DNA of 64,000 bases from Paenibacillus mucilaginosus 3016 (GCF_000250655.1 NC_016935.1:4358001-4422000), one strand, 5' to 3'; shown: positions 9,130 to 18,861, counted from the stretch's first letter. Notes: generated from the sequence alone by a model not told the origin. Translations and numbers: made by a program.

Positions 9130-11655
9130 ATGAAGCGGTTATCCTCACTAGTTTCAATGATCGTTATGGTCTTCACACTGACAGGCACTGCCGTCGTCTC
9201 CCCCGCTTCGGCTCAAACCGGGGCGGCCCCAGTGAAATCAATGAATTCAAAATCAAAATCCTCGTCCCATTTCCAGGATGTCCAAAGCCTGCCCCAGGAT
9301 GTAAAAACCAAATTGGACGCTCTGCTTCGCGACGGCGTGTTTGACGGAGTCGAGGATGACGTGTTTGGTGTAGATACCCTAATGAATCGAGCCCAGTTCG
9401 CCAAAGTCGCGGCCATCATCTTCTCGCTTCCGGTCGACCAGACGCTTTCGCAATCCTCCTTTGCCGATGTGAGCACGGACGATCCGGCCAACGGCTACGC
9501 ACTGCCATACATCGAAGCGCTTAGAACCGCCCGCCTCACGAACGGCGTCGATGCGGAAGGTACAATGTACAACCCTGCGGGGTCCGTAACCAGGCAAGAG
9601 CTGGCTGCCTTCTTAATCCGCGGGCTGAAGTGGGAAGCCCACGCCCATAGCGCGGCTCCTATCGCCGACGCCACCGTGGATGATTGGGCCAACGGTTATG
9701 TCGCCTATGCGCTGGATAAGAAGCTTATGGACGGTCTGCCGAATGGAAGCTTCGGAGGCAGGACCGAGGCTACCCGTCTTATGCTTGCGCTGTCCAGCTA
9801 TCATGCGAAGCACGCTTCACCGGGGGCGGCGGTAAGTGGCGGCGGAGTCACTAAGGCCCCTGCATTGCCGGCCGGCATTCCCGTGGCACCTACAGGGATT
9901 GAGATCGATGGCGAAGGAGTACATCTAAGTGCTGGGGATACGTACTACGACGCCGACGGGAAAATCACGACTATGGGGCAGCAGCCGGTCATCCCCCTGA
10001 TCGTGACGGGTCCGGATCATTACGAGTTTACGCCTAGCCAGATCGAAACTTTATACAGCAGCGGGTTTATTACCGCTGCCGCTGCGGGCGGAATCATGCT
10101 CGACAACCCAGTGATCGGACAGAGCGACAACGGGCTCGGCAAGCTTGTAATCAAGGAAGTGCAGTCCGCCGGAGACGTCACCGTCGCTGTGAAGCTGCCC
10201 TACGCTCAAGCCGGGAACGCCGCAGCAAGCCGGACGTTACAGGCAGGGTCCATGCGAGTTCCGGCAAGCATCGAGGTCAGCTCTAAGGATTTGATTGTGT
10301 TGGCAGAGAATGAGCAGCCGCAAGGCTTAACCTTTACGGTCAAGGATCAGTACGGCAAAGTGTTCAAAGCGCCGTCCTCACAGGATACGAGCCGCTACGC
10401 CATCCAATATAAGCTGGAGCGGCTGTCCGGTCTGCCGAGTCTGCAAAGTGCAGGTGGGATTTTCGATAGGCCGTGGGACGAACGGACTCCCGCCGATGCC
10501 TCCGACCCGAATCATCTTACGCAAACGTGGCAGCTCCCGATCGAGAAGAACGGAGATTACTTCAAATTCATGATCAAGCCCACTCTTAAGCCGGTAGGCC
10601 CGGAAGGCTCCCAATACACCATATCGGCAGCCGTCATCAACCTGGATACGGCCCAGGAGCTGGCTTCGGCCTCGGCCCATTTGGAAGTACACAATTGGAA
10701 GGACCTCGACCCCCTCATGGATTACAAGGTCGACATGCTTTCATCGCATTTCGCAGCCGGCCAATATTTGTCCGAACGCAAGCTTATCAATAGCCCAACG
10801 GATATTGACGCGGTGAACGCCAATTATCCTTTCTACGGGAAAGAAGTGAACATCATCGCCACAGACAATAAAAACCGCAGAATTGATCTGTCGAAAGTAG
10901 TACGGGATGACTCCGGCAATCCGGCAACCGTCGTGCAGCATATTGCCGCTGCTTCAGATGGCGTGCTCATGGGAGCTCCCGGCGTCAATTCAAATGGCAT
11001 ACCCGTCTACAGAGCATACGGAATTCATCCTTCGCCCGATCTGTTCGATCTCGATGTCACTTTCTACACACCGAGCGGCAGCAGAACGTTGCAGAAAACA
11101 AAGATCGAAGTCGTCTCCGGTGAACCGGTGGCGAGAGCGGTAGCCGTCAAAAATCCGGTGCTTAGCTTCAGCCTGAGTACCCAATACAAGATCCGTAAGC
11201 TCGACGGAACGGTTGAAGTAATCAAAGGCTCGGACTATCTGGCCGGTAAGCCGACGATCTGGGAGTTCCTCCGCTTCTGTGATTTTAACGGCTTGGATAC
11301 GAAAGACGAGAGCAATTTCTTCAAATACTTTATTCAAACCACCGACCAATTCGGCAACAAGTATCAGAATACCAGCGACAACAAAATATTGGACCTCACG
11401 AAAGCCAACGACGTGCTTAAAGTGAAAGCCGTTATCGACACGGACAACAAGTATCAGGCCAAATGGAGCGTGAAGGACGAAGCCGTCCAAGATAAAATCC
11501 GGATCGACGATCAGATGCGGCTCCACTATGAGCCTCACGCCAAACATGCCGATGGAACCTTCGATTATTCGAAGCGAAACCTGCAAAGCTTTGGCATCCA
11601 GCTGGTCACGCCGTCCGACCAGAAGTCCTGGTGCTATGTAACTTTGAATGATTGA
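9130..11655 (+). CDS. Surface protein with three N-terminal SLH domains
   Basis: Secreted cell-wall protein of 841 residues. It has a Sec signal peptide (MKRLSSLVSMIVMVFTLTGT, cleavage likely after PASAQ). Three S-layer homology repeats follow at about residues 40-230, each with a TRQELAAFLIRGL or NRAQFAKVAAI-type core, which bind pyruvylated secondary wall polymer. The remaining 600 residues are beta-rich, Ig-like in character, without a catalytic motif that I recognise. The start is ATG 9130, with GGAGGG 11-12 bases upstream; a GTG at 9118 has no usable ribosome site. A terminator follows directly. Stand-alone gene; it could be an S-layer or adhesin-type protein. Confidence 0.88.
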   Translation: MKRLSSLVSMIVMVFTLTGTAVVSPASAQTGAAPVKSMNSKSKSSSHFQDVQSLPQDVKTKLDALLRDGVFDGVEDDVFGVDTLMNRAQFAKVAAIIFSLPVDQTLSQSSFADVSTDDPANGYALPYIEALRTARLTNGVDAEGTMYNPAGSVTRQELAAFLIRGLKWEAHAHSAAPIADATVDDWANGYVAYALDKKLMDGLPNGSFGGRTEATRLMLALSSYHAKHASPGAAVSGGGVTKAPALPAGIPVAPTGIEIDGEGVHLSAGDTYYDADGKITTMGQQPVIPLIVTGPDHYEFTPSQIETLYSSGFITAAAAGGIMLDNPVIGQSDNGLGKLVIKEVQSAGDVTVAVKLPYAQAGNAAASRTLQAGSMRVPASIEVSSKDLIVLAENEQPQGLTFTVKDQYGKVFKAPSSQDTSRYAIQYKLERLSGLPSLQSAGGIFDRPWDERTPADASDPNHLTQTWQLPIEKNGDYFKFMIKPTLKPVGPEGSQYTISAAVINLDTAQELASASAHLEVHNWKDLDPLMDYKVDMLSSHFAAGQYLSERKLINSPTDIDAVNANYPFYGKEVNIIATDNKNRRIDLSKVVRDDSGNPATVVQHIAAASDGVLMGAPGVNSNGIPVYRAYGIHPSPDLFDLDVTFYTPSGSRTLQKTKIEVVSGEPVARAVAVKNPVLSFSLSTQYKIRKLDGTVEVIKGSDYLAGKPTIWEFLRFCDFNGLDTKDESNFFKYFIQTTDQFGNKYQNTSDNKILDLTKANDVLKVKAVIDTDNKYQAKWSVKDEAVQDKIRIDDQMRLHYEPHAKHADGTFDYSKRNLQSFGIQLVTPSDQKSWCYVTLND

Positions 11656-11663
11656 TAAGAACT

Positions 11664-11702
11664 GGAAAAGCAGCTATCGCTAAGGGCGATGGCTGCTTTT
11701 CC
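11664..11702 (+). terminator. Intrinsic terminator after the SLH gene
   Basis: A 17-bp stem (GGAAAAGCAGCTATCGC against its near-complement), 5-base loop, with A and T tracts on the outer stem, beginning nine bases after the stop codon. Confidence 0.85.
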
Positions 11703-11848
11703 TCCTGCTTCTTCCTCTATTCTTCAGCCTAATTATACCATCGAACCGGCTGCATGGATCAGATGAGGCCAGGATGAGGCCAATGTGTAAGGCGTCAATT
11801 CGCCGAACCATGTGATGAACATGCCGACTCTGCAATGTGAGGTAGAAG

Positions 11849-11877
11849 CAAAAAAGTGATTGCTTTTAAGCAACCAC
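11849..11877 (-). terminator. Intrinsic terminator after the pentapeptide-repeat gene
   Basis: On the minus strand GTGGTTGCTT pairs with AAGCAATCAC (one mismatch) and is followed by seven T residues. It lies 29 bases after the stop of the pentapeptide gene. Confidence 0.75.
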
Positions 11878-11905
11878 CTCAAGCTCGTATGGGTACTTTT
11901 CAAGT

Positions 11906-13813
11906 TCATTCTGCAGCCGGATCCGCTTCTGTTGTGCAAAGATGGCAAGGGCCCTTGGAGCCATCCGGGCAAGTGGTGCCGGTAGTTGTGTTCCCCAGCA
12001 CGGTAGCGGAATAGGAAAGCATGACGGGAATTCGATTCCCATAGTAATCCTTGTACACCTGACTAAATTCGCCCTGCCCGGTCGATACCTGCGCAGCTCT
12101 CATATCAAGCCCATCCATATTGGCGCCGGTACAGTCCGCGCCCCGCAAATCCGCCTCATAGAAGCTGGCATCCGGATTAGGCGGCTGCGTGGCCGGAATC
12201 AACTGCGCTTGCTTGAAGCTTGCGCCGACCAATAGGGCTTCGCTAAAATCACTTCCCGCCAGTTGAGAACCGTCGAATTCAGCTTGAATCAAGATGGCTT
12301 TATTGAATTTGGCCAGATTCATCGCGGCACCCTTTGCGCTGGCAATCCCATCCGGATCCAGACCGGCATAAGTCATGAACAGCGAGCCTGAGAAGTCCAC
12401 TCCGTCGCAGAACGAACCTGTTAGATTCGTGTTGATGAGGAACGCATCAACTACGACTGCCGCTTCATGCTTGACCGGGTCGCCAGAAGACGGAGCATTC
12501 TCAGAAATCAGGTAAGCGCTGTCCAGGTTAGCCATCGACAGATTGGCGCCGGTCAATTTGGCCCCTTTCAGCCGGGCATGCGTGAGCTGCGCCTTTTCCA
12601 GGTTGGAGTACTGGAGCTGAATCTCATACATCCGGCTTCCGGTGAAAGAAGCGCTGCGAAGATCTTTCTTGCTTAAATCCAATCCATCCGGAAGCAGCGC
12701 ATAGTTCGCATTCAGGGCGGCTAAGGCTTCCGGGATATCTGTGATCTTGGCTTCGGACAGATTCAGATAAGACCAGTCGCTGCCGAGAAGCTTATATGGC
12801 ACGACAGCCTGGACGAAGGAGGTACGATCCTTCTCGGTTCTGGCGAAATCAGGCGGATACTGGAAAGATACCGATGTCAGATCACAATGGTCAAACCGGG
12901 TATGATGCATAATGGCGCCGTCCAGCTTCGTGTTCACAAGGGATGCACCGGTGAAGTCCGCTCCTGACAAGTCCGCGCCGCTCAGGTTAGCTCCGTTCAA
13001 CATCGCGCCGCTCAGGTTCGCGTTCGTCAGATTAGACTTGGACAGGTCGACACCGCTCAGATTGGCTCTGGACAGATTGGCATAGGATAGCTGGGAAGGT
13101 GAAGGCCGTATCTTCGTAAGATCCGTTCCACTGAAATCGGCATGCGTGAAATTGGCACCGTTCAAGCAGAGGCCGTCAAATCGGGCCAGCTGCAGATTGG
13201 CATTGACGAATTGCGCATTATGAAAGGATTGCACCTTGGTGAAATCCGCCATTCTAAAGTTGGCATTCGTGAGATCTGCGTTGTCCAGGTTCAGCCCGGA
13301 TAAATCAGCACCGGACAGATCCAAATTCCGCGCTGAGTTCGTAATGATCAGGATAGGCAGTAGATTGCCCCCTACCCTGAATAAAGTTTCTTCCTTCATT
13401 TCTAAAGTGCCATTCCCAAATCCCCAGTTGACGGGATACCAGCCGCCCTTGACGGATTGAATATACTTCCCGGCATATGGCCCGGCTGCGCATTGAAAGG
13501 ATACCTGTCCGTGGCCTCGATTGATGAGCCGGAACTTCTGTTCGTCCCCTATTCGCTCGGACGTAAAATTGTGATCGTTATTATTCCACAGCATCATGGT
13601 GTCATTGTAATGGCTGTTCCAATACCAGCTCGTATATGGATCCTGAATCGCGATCAGGCCGCCGCCCAAGTTGTAAATATCGAATTCAACATGGCCGCCT
13701 CCGTTCCCGATGCCAACGACAGCCAATCCGCCTGCATAGTGCAAATCATAATAATAGCATTGTGCTTGCCCAAGTGTATCAACCGAGAACGTCCACTTTG
13801 TAATAGGATTCAC
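11906..13813 (-). CDS. Pentapeptide-repeat protein with N-terminal fascin-like domain
   Basis: About 635 residues, no signal peptide. The first 160 residues are rich in Trp, Tyr, Asn and Gly (YTSWYWNSHYNDTMMLWNNN, AAGPYAGKYIQSVKG) and suggest a beta-trefoil of fascin type; this is inference. From about residue 165 come two long blocks of A(D/N)LXX pentapeptides (for example NLSGADLSGADFTGASL), about 165-310 and 390-580, predicted to form a right-handed quadrilateral beta-helix. The tail has three clustered cysteines (TTCPDGSKGPCHLC). I prefer GTG 13813: AAGAAGGGA lies upstream and it overlaps the preceding stop as GTGA. ATG 13849 is the alternative, without a good ribosome site. Function unknown; it is made with the NHL-like protein upstream. 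Confidence 0.82.
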   Translation of the reverse strand: MNPITKWTFSVDTLGQAQCYYYDLHYAGGLAVVGIGNGGGHVEFDIYNLGGGLIAIQDPYTSWYWNSHYNDTMMLWNNNDHNFTSERIGDEQKFRLINRGHGQVSFQCAAGPYAGKYIQSVKGGWYPVNWGFGNGTLEMKEETLFRVGGNLLPILIITNSARNLDLSGADLSGLNLDNADLTNANFRMADFTKVQSFHNAQFVNANLQLARFDGLCLNGANFTHADFSGTDLTKIRPSPSQLSYANLSRANLSGVDLSKSNLTNANLSGAMLNGANLSGADLSGADFTGASLVNTKLDGAIMHHTRFDHCDLTSVSFQYPPDFARTEKDRTSFVQAVVPYKLLGSDWSYLNLSEAKITDIPEALAALNANYALLPDGLDLSKKDLRSASFTGSRMYEIQLQYSNLEKAQLTHARLKGAKLTGANLSMANLDSAYLISENAPSSGDPVKHEAAVVVDAFLINTNLTGSFCDGVDFSGSLFMTYAGLDPDGIASAKGAAMNLAKFNKAILIQAEFDGSQLAGSDFSEALLVGASFKQAQLIPATQPPNPDASFYEADLRGADCTGANMDGLDMRAAQVSTGQGEFSQVYKDYYGNRIPVMLSYSATVLGNTTTGTTCPDGSKGPCHLCTTEADPAAE

Positions 13814-16800
13814 AGGGTCCCATCCCTTCTTGGCGTGCTCGGCGTCCATTCGCTGACCGAAGGCTCCGTACGCCCCGCCGGAGAGCTGATTTGTTGGAAG
13901 TTGAGAGTATACAGATTCCGCCAGAGATCAACGGCCATCGACGCTGCGACCATGCCTCTCTGGGTAACCAAGTGGCTCCCGGCAGGCGTGTAAATATCCA
14001 GGTAGTACTGGTCCGCCTCATACCCGTTTCCATATTGGCTTAGTACATAGATGTGGCCTTGAATTTCTACGCTCATGGCGAGATACTTCACATCCTGAGC
14101 AGCGTCGTGATTCACCAAGTTGATCCAATAGGGATACGCGGGATCGGCAAAAGCGGCTACTGGATGGCCGCCGCGGCTAAAGGCCTGGATTCGCTGGTTG
14201 CCTTTCTCCAAGACATACACCGTCTGATTCGGTGCTATGGCCACAAGCTCCGGCTGCAGCAGCAGTCCTTCCCTCGTGCCAGGCCCCAGTGTGATCATCG
14301 CCCATGGCGCTTGGTCGTCCGGCTGGCTGCTGGAAGGGATTCGGAGAATCTGCATGACGGGATACGAGGGATTGACGGCAATTACATACCCATTGGAATG
14401 GTAGGCCATGGAGGCCGGGAGCAGATTGAAGCGTCCCCAGCTCTCTTTTGCGGATAAGTTGAATTCGCGATCCGGACTGTTCTGGGGGACCGAGGGGTCA
14501 TTCATCGGCTCGATTCGCCGAAGGTGGTAACCGCTCGCTGGATCTCCGGTGGGGTCCAGGTAAAAATATTCGGCATCTCCGCTTTCCGCTCCTAATTGGG
14601 GATAAGCGAGCAGCGGAGCTTTATTAAAGCCTCTGGGCGTGTTCATCACGCCTGCATTCGGATTCGGGCCATAGGAGATATTCTTGAAAGCGTACAGCTG
14701 CAGATCGTCCCCGTTGTCTCCATCGACTGGCGGAATGTTCATGCCGGATGCTTGCCAAACATAGCCTAGCAGTCCCTTATTTGAATTAAGCGTCAACCCC
14801 GCCAGACTCTCCAGCACATGTCCGCTTCCCCCTGTTCCAAGGCTTTCAGCTGTTTCTGAAGGGGGCTCGGCTGTATGCTGCCATGAATAGTGGCCATCCT
14901 GCTGGACCAGCAGCTGGCTGTGCTGATAGGTAGTCTGTTCATTAAGCGGATACAGCATCTGCTTCACGTTCACGGAAACGACCAATTGGTCTTGGCCCGG
15001 CGTAAGCAGATTATCCAATCGTTCCGATTTCCCTCCGCCGACAAGCCATCCTTCCTTGGAGTATACGGCAGCCAGGAAAGTCACTTTGCCGCCGACCGGA
15101 ACGTTCTTTAGCTCGAACGATAAACGGGATACCTTCGGATCCGGAATAACGCCTTTGTATGTACGGGTTGTATTGTCGCTGTATTGCGCCGTTACGATAT
15201 AATAGGCCGCGGCAGCTGCGAATTCAGGCTGCTGCCCGTTGTCTGCTTCCGCCATGAGAGAGATTGATGCATCCATCGTCACGGTCAGTTCAAAATCGAT
15301 CACGCGCGGAGAAGCAATCACTTCGCCAACGGTTTGAGCCAGCTGGGCAACGGTCCCCTCAAGCGCCAAGGCCTTCAGTCCCCAGCCTACGATGGGAATG
15401 GCTTCTTCGACCTCCTCGGCCGACAAGATCGCAGCGAGCTCGGCTGCAAATTCCGACCCTGTGAGAAGCGTGGAGACAATCCGGTCCGCAAGCGAGGCGA
15501 TCATGTCTTTTACGTCGTTGCCTGTATTGCTTGAGTTATTGATGATATCTTTGACAATGGTATAGATCGAATAGACCGTTGGAGCGATAAATTTGACTTT
15601 TTTGAAGAGCGTGTCGAACATCTTGCTGCTCTCGGTGCCTACCGTCATGATCAGGGACACGGTTGGGATGACCAAATCCATCAGCGAAGTCGCCCCGATG
15701 CCGATCCATGCCGCCCTCGGGTCCGCGTCGGAATGCGAGTTGCCGTTGCCGAGGCTCCCGATGGATAAACGGAGCTTGCCGATCGGATCAGCGGACGGCA
15801 ATTGGAACGAGAACAAGGAAGAAGATTCCGTCACAGGAATACCAAGGAAGGTTCCCTCCGAGCTGACGTTGCCTATGAACTTCAACGACTTGGTTCCAAG
15901 AAGCAGCTGCTCCGCCTCACCCAAAGCATCCATCCACTGCTTCACTTCGAAGAGGTTCTCTCCCCTTAGCAAAGCAAGCAATGCCTCGTCGTTCATCTCA
16001 ATGGGAGTGACGCCATCCCCCTTATAGAACGTCGCATAGACCGACATATGCCGGATGAACGAATTGGTCACCTTCAGATCAAGCTCGAACGATTCGGTCA
16101 GCTTCTCTACCGCTACCGAAACGCCGTATTGTGGCCCGCCATCCTTCAGGTTATAGTGATACCCGCTCTGATTTACGGCAGAGACACCCGTATCCCCCTG
16201 ATTGGCCGCGATGTGGCTGATTCCTGGCTGTACATTCCAACGGACGCCGCGCAAGGCAGCATCGCTGTAAATCTTGCTCTTGATGCCAGCCGAAGCACCT
16301 GCGGTAAGATTCAGCAGGTACGGATGAAGCTCATAGGTGTAGAACGGCTTTCCTGCCTTATCCAACACCGGCTGGCCCTTCTCGTCCGTTAGGACCGTTG
16401 GCGTATTCCAGCCGTCCTTCAGCTGTTCAAGCAAAAAGACCATCTGTCGAAGCTCGTCGGAATCATCCATATGCTTCAATACGATGTCCGAGTGGTCAGG
16501 CGTTAGAACGGTTATGCTGGGGTTGAGAAACAAGATGGATTTGGCCGTATCGGCCGCAGAGAACACTTTCCCGCTTGCAGAGGTGGAGATGGCGGTTGCC
16601 TTAAGCGTGGGGATGCCTTGATGGTCCGGCGGGCCAAAGACTCGAATGAACTGAACCTTGGAACTGTCGTGAGGAACGGAGACGCAGTAATGAGTGGGAT
16701 GGAAGTCTAGCGACTCGGATAAAAAGCCGCCCGCGCTCAAAGAATCGATGCTGTGCCTCACAAGTGGATACGATACACCTCCTGCTCTTAGAATAAGCGG

Positions 16801-16878
16801 CTCATCCGGTCCCGTTTCACCCAGAAATCGGAGATCATAATGCACATTGAGATTTCTGATCGGCTGGCTCAGTAACAT
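13810..16878 (-). CDS. Very large NHL/beta-propeller-like protein of unknown function
   Basis: 1022 residues and not recognised as a named family. There is no signal peptide (MLLSQPIRNLNVHYDLRF), so it is probably cytoplasmic or exported by another route. Roughly residues 1-330 are beta-rich. About 350-480 contain long hydrophobic or amphipathic helices (LMDLVIPTVSLIMTVG, AEELEE-like helix, IPIVGWGLKALA), which would suit membrane insertion. After a beta-sandwich-like section, about 780-1020 carry NHL-like strands (ELVAIAPNQTVYVLEKGNQR, MAVDLWRNLYTLN). ATG 16878 has AAGGGGG six bases upstream; the in-frame extension to 16959 lacks a ribosome site and runs through the promoter. Its stop overlaps the pentapeptide gene, so both form one operon. 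Confidence 0.8.
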   Translation of the reverse strand: MLLSQPIRNLNVHYDLRFLGETGPDEPLILRAGGVSYPLVRHSIDSLSAGGFLSESLDFHPTHYCVSVPHDSSKVQFIRVFGPPDHQGIPTLKATAISTSASGKVFSAADTAKSILFLNPSITVLTPDHSDIVLKHMDDSDELRQMVFLLEQLKDGWNTPTVLTDEKGQPVLDKAGKPFYTYELHPYLLNLTAGASAGIKSKIYSDAALRGVRWNVQPGISHIAANQGDTGVSAVNQSGYHYNLKDGGPQYGVSVAVEKLTESFELDLKVTNSFIRHMSVYATFYKGDGVTPIEMNDEALLALLRGENLFEVKQWMDALGEAEQLLLGTKSLKFIGNVSSEGTFLGIPVTESSSLFSFQLPSADPIGKLRLSIGSLGNGNSHSDADPRAAWIGIGATSLMDLVIPTVSLIMTVGTESSKMFDTLFKKVKFIAPTVYSIYTIVKDIINNSSNTGNDVKDMIASLADRIVSTLLTGSEFAAELAAILSAEEVEEAIPIVGWGLKALALEGTVAQLAQTVGEVIASPRVIDFELTVTMDASISLMAEADNGQQPEFAAAAAYYIVTAQYSDNTTRTYKGVIPDPKVSRLSFELKNVPVGGKVTFLAAVYSKEGWLVGGGKSERLDNLLTPGQDQLVVSVNVKQMLYPLNEQTTYQHSQLLVQQDGHYSWQHTAEPPSETAESLGTGGSGHVLESLAGLTLNSNKGLLGYVWQASGMNIPPVDGDNGDDLQLYAFKNISYGPNPNAGVMNTPRGFNKAPLLAYPQLGAESGDAEYFYLDPTGDPASGYHLRRIEPMNDPSVPQNSPDREFNLSAKESWGRFNLLPASMAYHSNGYVIAVNPSYPVMQILRIPSSSQPDDQAPWAMITLGPGTREGLLLQPELVAIAPNQTVYVLEKGNQRIQAFSRGGHPVAAFADPAYPYWINLVNHDAAQDVKYLAMSVEIQGHIYVLSQYGNGYEADQYYLDIYTPAGSHLVTQRGMVAASMAVDLWRNLYTLNFQQISSPAGRTEPSVSEWTPSTPRRDGTL

Positions 16879-16936
16879 ATATTCCCCCTTTCGGAAACTG
16901 GTATTGTTGGGGACGTAATCCAGTTTCCTGCATGCT

Positions 16937-16965
16937 ATTATAGTCAACGTCATGAACATATAGAA
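16937..16965 (-). promoter_or_regulatory. Promoter of the NHL/pentapeptide operon
   Basis: Minus strand: TTCTAT (weak -35, 16960-16965), 17-base spacer, perfect TATAAT (16937-16942). Predicted start about 16930, some 50 bases before ATG 16878. Confidence 0.55.
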
Positions 16966-17057
16966 CGAGTCTCCGGAACTCCCGGATTCACTTCATTTTT
17001 TTATGAAAATTGCCAATTCAATGGCTTTGAGAGTCGGTCTTGGACAGGTTCTTCCAC

Positions 17058-17091
17058 TTAGAAGCACAAAAAAATTAGAAGCACAAAAAAA
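17058..17091. repeat. 17-bp tandem duplication with A7 tract
   Basis: TTAGAAGCACAAAAAAA occurs twice head to tail. The second copy supplies the T7 tract (minus strand) of the adjacent terminator; the first duplicates that tract just beyond it. Confidence 0.85.
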
Positions 17092-17135
17092 GTGCCCTGC
17101 CCTGCCAAGTCTTGTTCCCTTGGAGGACAGTGCAC
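17085..17135 (-). terminator. Terminator of the metallophosphoesterase gene
   Basis: On the minus strand GTGC-A-CTGTCCT pairs with AGGGCAG-GGCAC around an inner CCAAG/CTTGG hairpin and is followed by seven T residues. It begins about 30 bases after the stop codon. Confidence 0.8.
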
Positions 17136-17162
17136 CATTTGTTCAACTTGTTTTCCAGGTTT

Positions 17163-18263
17163 TTACTCAAACTGCACTTGAATGCTCACAAGCTCAGACC
17201 TCGTGCCGATCCGGATGGGCGGCCCCCAGAAGCCGAAGCCCGACGTCACGATGGAATGCATGTCACCCTTTTGAAGATAACCCCAATCATTCTCATAGAT
17301 CGCATCTGTGATCAGGTTCCCAGGGAAAATTTGACCCCGGTGCGTATGGCCGGATACCATCAAGTCAATGCCCAGCTGCTCTGCGATGTCCAGTTCATAC
17401 GGCTGATGCTCGAGAAGAATCACCGGCTTCGATCGGTCAACACCTTCCATCAGCCGCTCCAAAGGTAACCGTTCACGGTCGGTACGGTCTTTACGCCCCA
17501 CGAGGGTTAGCTGGTCATTTACAGTTACTGCTTCATCATAGAGAACCTGGATTCCACTGCGCTCTAGCGTATCGATCAACTCCTGCATGGTGCCATCATG
17601 CTTATCATGATTGCCGAGAGTGGCATATACACCGTAGGGTGCCTGAAGCCCGGACAGTATCAGATCGATCTTCTGATCGATGAACGGCTGAACGTCGTCG
17701 TCAAACATGTCCCCTGGCAGCAGGATGAGATCCGGCTTCAGCGCATTCACTTGCTCCACCAAACGCTCCGCATGGTTTCTGCCCGACAGAAGCCCAAAAT
17801 GCGTATCCGCGGCCATCGCAATGTTCAGGGAAGCAATGGATGAGGAGTCTTTGTCCATTGGAAGGCTATACGCACGAACAACCGGGCTGTAGGCATTGTA
17901 AGAGCCGAAGGCAAGCAAAGAAACCAGCAGTGCCAGCGTCGTAAACCCAGCCACCCTCTGCGTCCCGTGCTGTGGCAGCAGGGTGAAGCGCAGCAGAATC
18001 ACGGTAAGATGTGCAAGCGGCACCAGCAGGAGCAGCAAATAAAATAGAGCCATCCAATAGGCTCCGACCATCCCCAGGAGCTTGACCCCCGACATGCGTC
18101 CGATAATGAAGGAGCTGGCCGCGAGCGCCACCACGAGGCTGTAGAGTGACTTGAACCGCCGGGTTGATGTACCCGGACGAAGCCAGCGATACCCGCGCCA
18201 TCCAATGTAATAGACTAATCCGCTATAAATCAATAATACGATGATTCCTATTCCGATAAACAT
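17163..18263 (-). CDS. Membrane-anchored metallophosphoesterase (YkuE/YaeI-like)
   Basis: A calcineurin-type two-metal phosphoesterase with a membrane N-terminus, 366 residues. About four hydrophobic segments occupy residues 1-130. The catalytic domain has the full motif set: ADTHFG, GDMFDDD, GNHDKHD and GHTHRGQ, which bind two metals. Family members in bacteria often act on lipid-linked or envelope phosphates; the substrate here is not known. AGGAG lies seven bases before ATG 18263. Another ATG two codons upstream overlaps the ribosome site too closely. Monocistronic, with its own terminator. Confidence 0.92.
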   Translation of the reverse strand: MFIGIGIIVLLIYSGLVYYIGWRGYRWLRPGTSTRRFKSLYSLVVALAASSFIIGRMSGVKLLGMVGAYWMALFYLLLLLVPLAHLTVILLRFTLLPQHGTQRVAGFTTLALLVSLLAFGSYNAYSPVVRAYSLPMDKDSSSIASLNIAMAADTHFGLLSGRNHAERLVEQVNALKPDLILLPGDMFDDDVQPFIDQKIDLILSGLQAPYGVYATLGNHDKHDGTMQELIDTLERSGIQVLYDEAVTVNDQLTLVGRKDRTDRERLPLERLMEGVDRSKPVILLEHQPYELDIAEQLGIDLMVSGHTHRGQIFPGNLITDAIYENDWGYLQKGDMHSIVTSGFGFWGPPIRIGTRSELVSIQVQFE

Positions 18264-18302
18264 ACCCATTCTCCTGATGTCAGATTTACAATTGCACTGA
18301 AA

Positions 18303-18334
18303 ACGGCAGCCATGAGGTTGGCTGCCGTATTTTT
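18303..18334. terminator. Terminator-like hairpin
   Basis: ACGGCAGCCA, six-base loop, TGGCTGCCGT, then ATTTTT on the plus strand; on the minus strand GTTTT follows. There is no plus-strand gene directly upstream, so it may be a boundary element or an attenuator in the metallophosphoesterase leader. Confidence 0.55.
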
Positions 18335-18571
18335 GAAAGCTCGTACACTATGGAACCGGTCCGGCAAGATAAATGGTAGGTGGCTTATCTTAGACTCTTC
18401 ATTCTACACCTGCTTCAATGTATTTATTGTATTTGCTGTTCCATACGTGTTGTCGAGTTAATAGTTTCATGTGCATCCTCTACATCTACAACACTGGCGA
18501 TGTTCTCTGCTTCACTTGTAGTAAATAATGGTATATATTATATATTGTGTAAAATGATAAGGGGGTTATTT

Positions 18572-18817
18572 GTGAGTGCAGCCACTCTACGGTTAATGGC
18601 TTGGGGTACATTTATTGTTGTTGTTCTATTCATTCTAGTGGATGGCTTTGTGCTTCATGCGGGCCAGAGATATGATGGTATTGGGCTCCTATTAACCTTT
18701 ATTTTACCACCCATAGGTCTTGCCTGTACTTATATTACGTCTAAAATTAATAATTCCGGGAGTTATATGGCTCTGTACGTAATGAACATTCTTGCTTTAT
18801 TATCGTTTCCTCTTTAG
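18572..18817 (+). CDS. Small membrane protein, hypothetical
   Basis: 81 residues, almost entirely three hydrophobic segments (LMAWGTFIVVVLFILVDGF, GIGLLLTFILPPIGLACTYI, YMALYVMNILALLSFPL). AAGGGGG lies seven bases before GTG 18572, which I take as the start; an in-frame ATG six codons earlier is possible. An AT-rich promoter-like stretch with TTGTAG and TATATA lies just upstream and a terminator-like hairpin follows. No family recognised. Confidence 0.6.
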   Translation: MSAATLRLMAWGTFIVVVLFILVDGFVLHAGQRYDGIGLLLTFILPPIGLACTYITSKINNSGSYMALYVMNILALLSFPL

Positions 18818-18861
18818 ATGTTCTTCGGCACCTTACTCTTCGGTCCATAATAATTAAATTA

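Noticed and set aside
11733..11972. Minus-strand frame after the pentapeptide gene
   Set aside because: No ribosome site, overlaps the terminator and the 3' end of the gene; composition not convincing.
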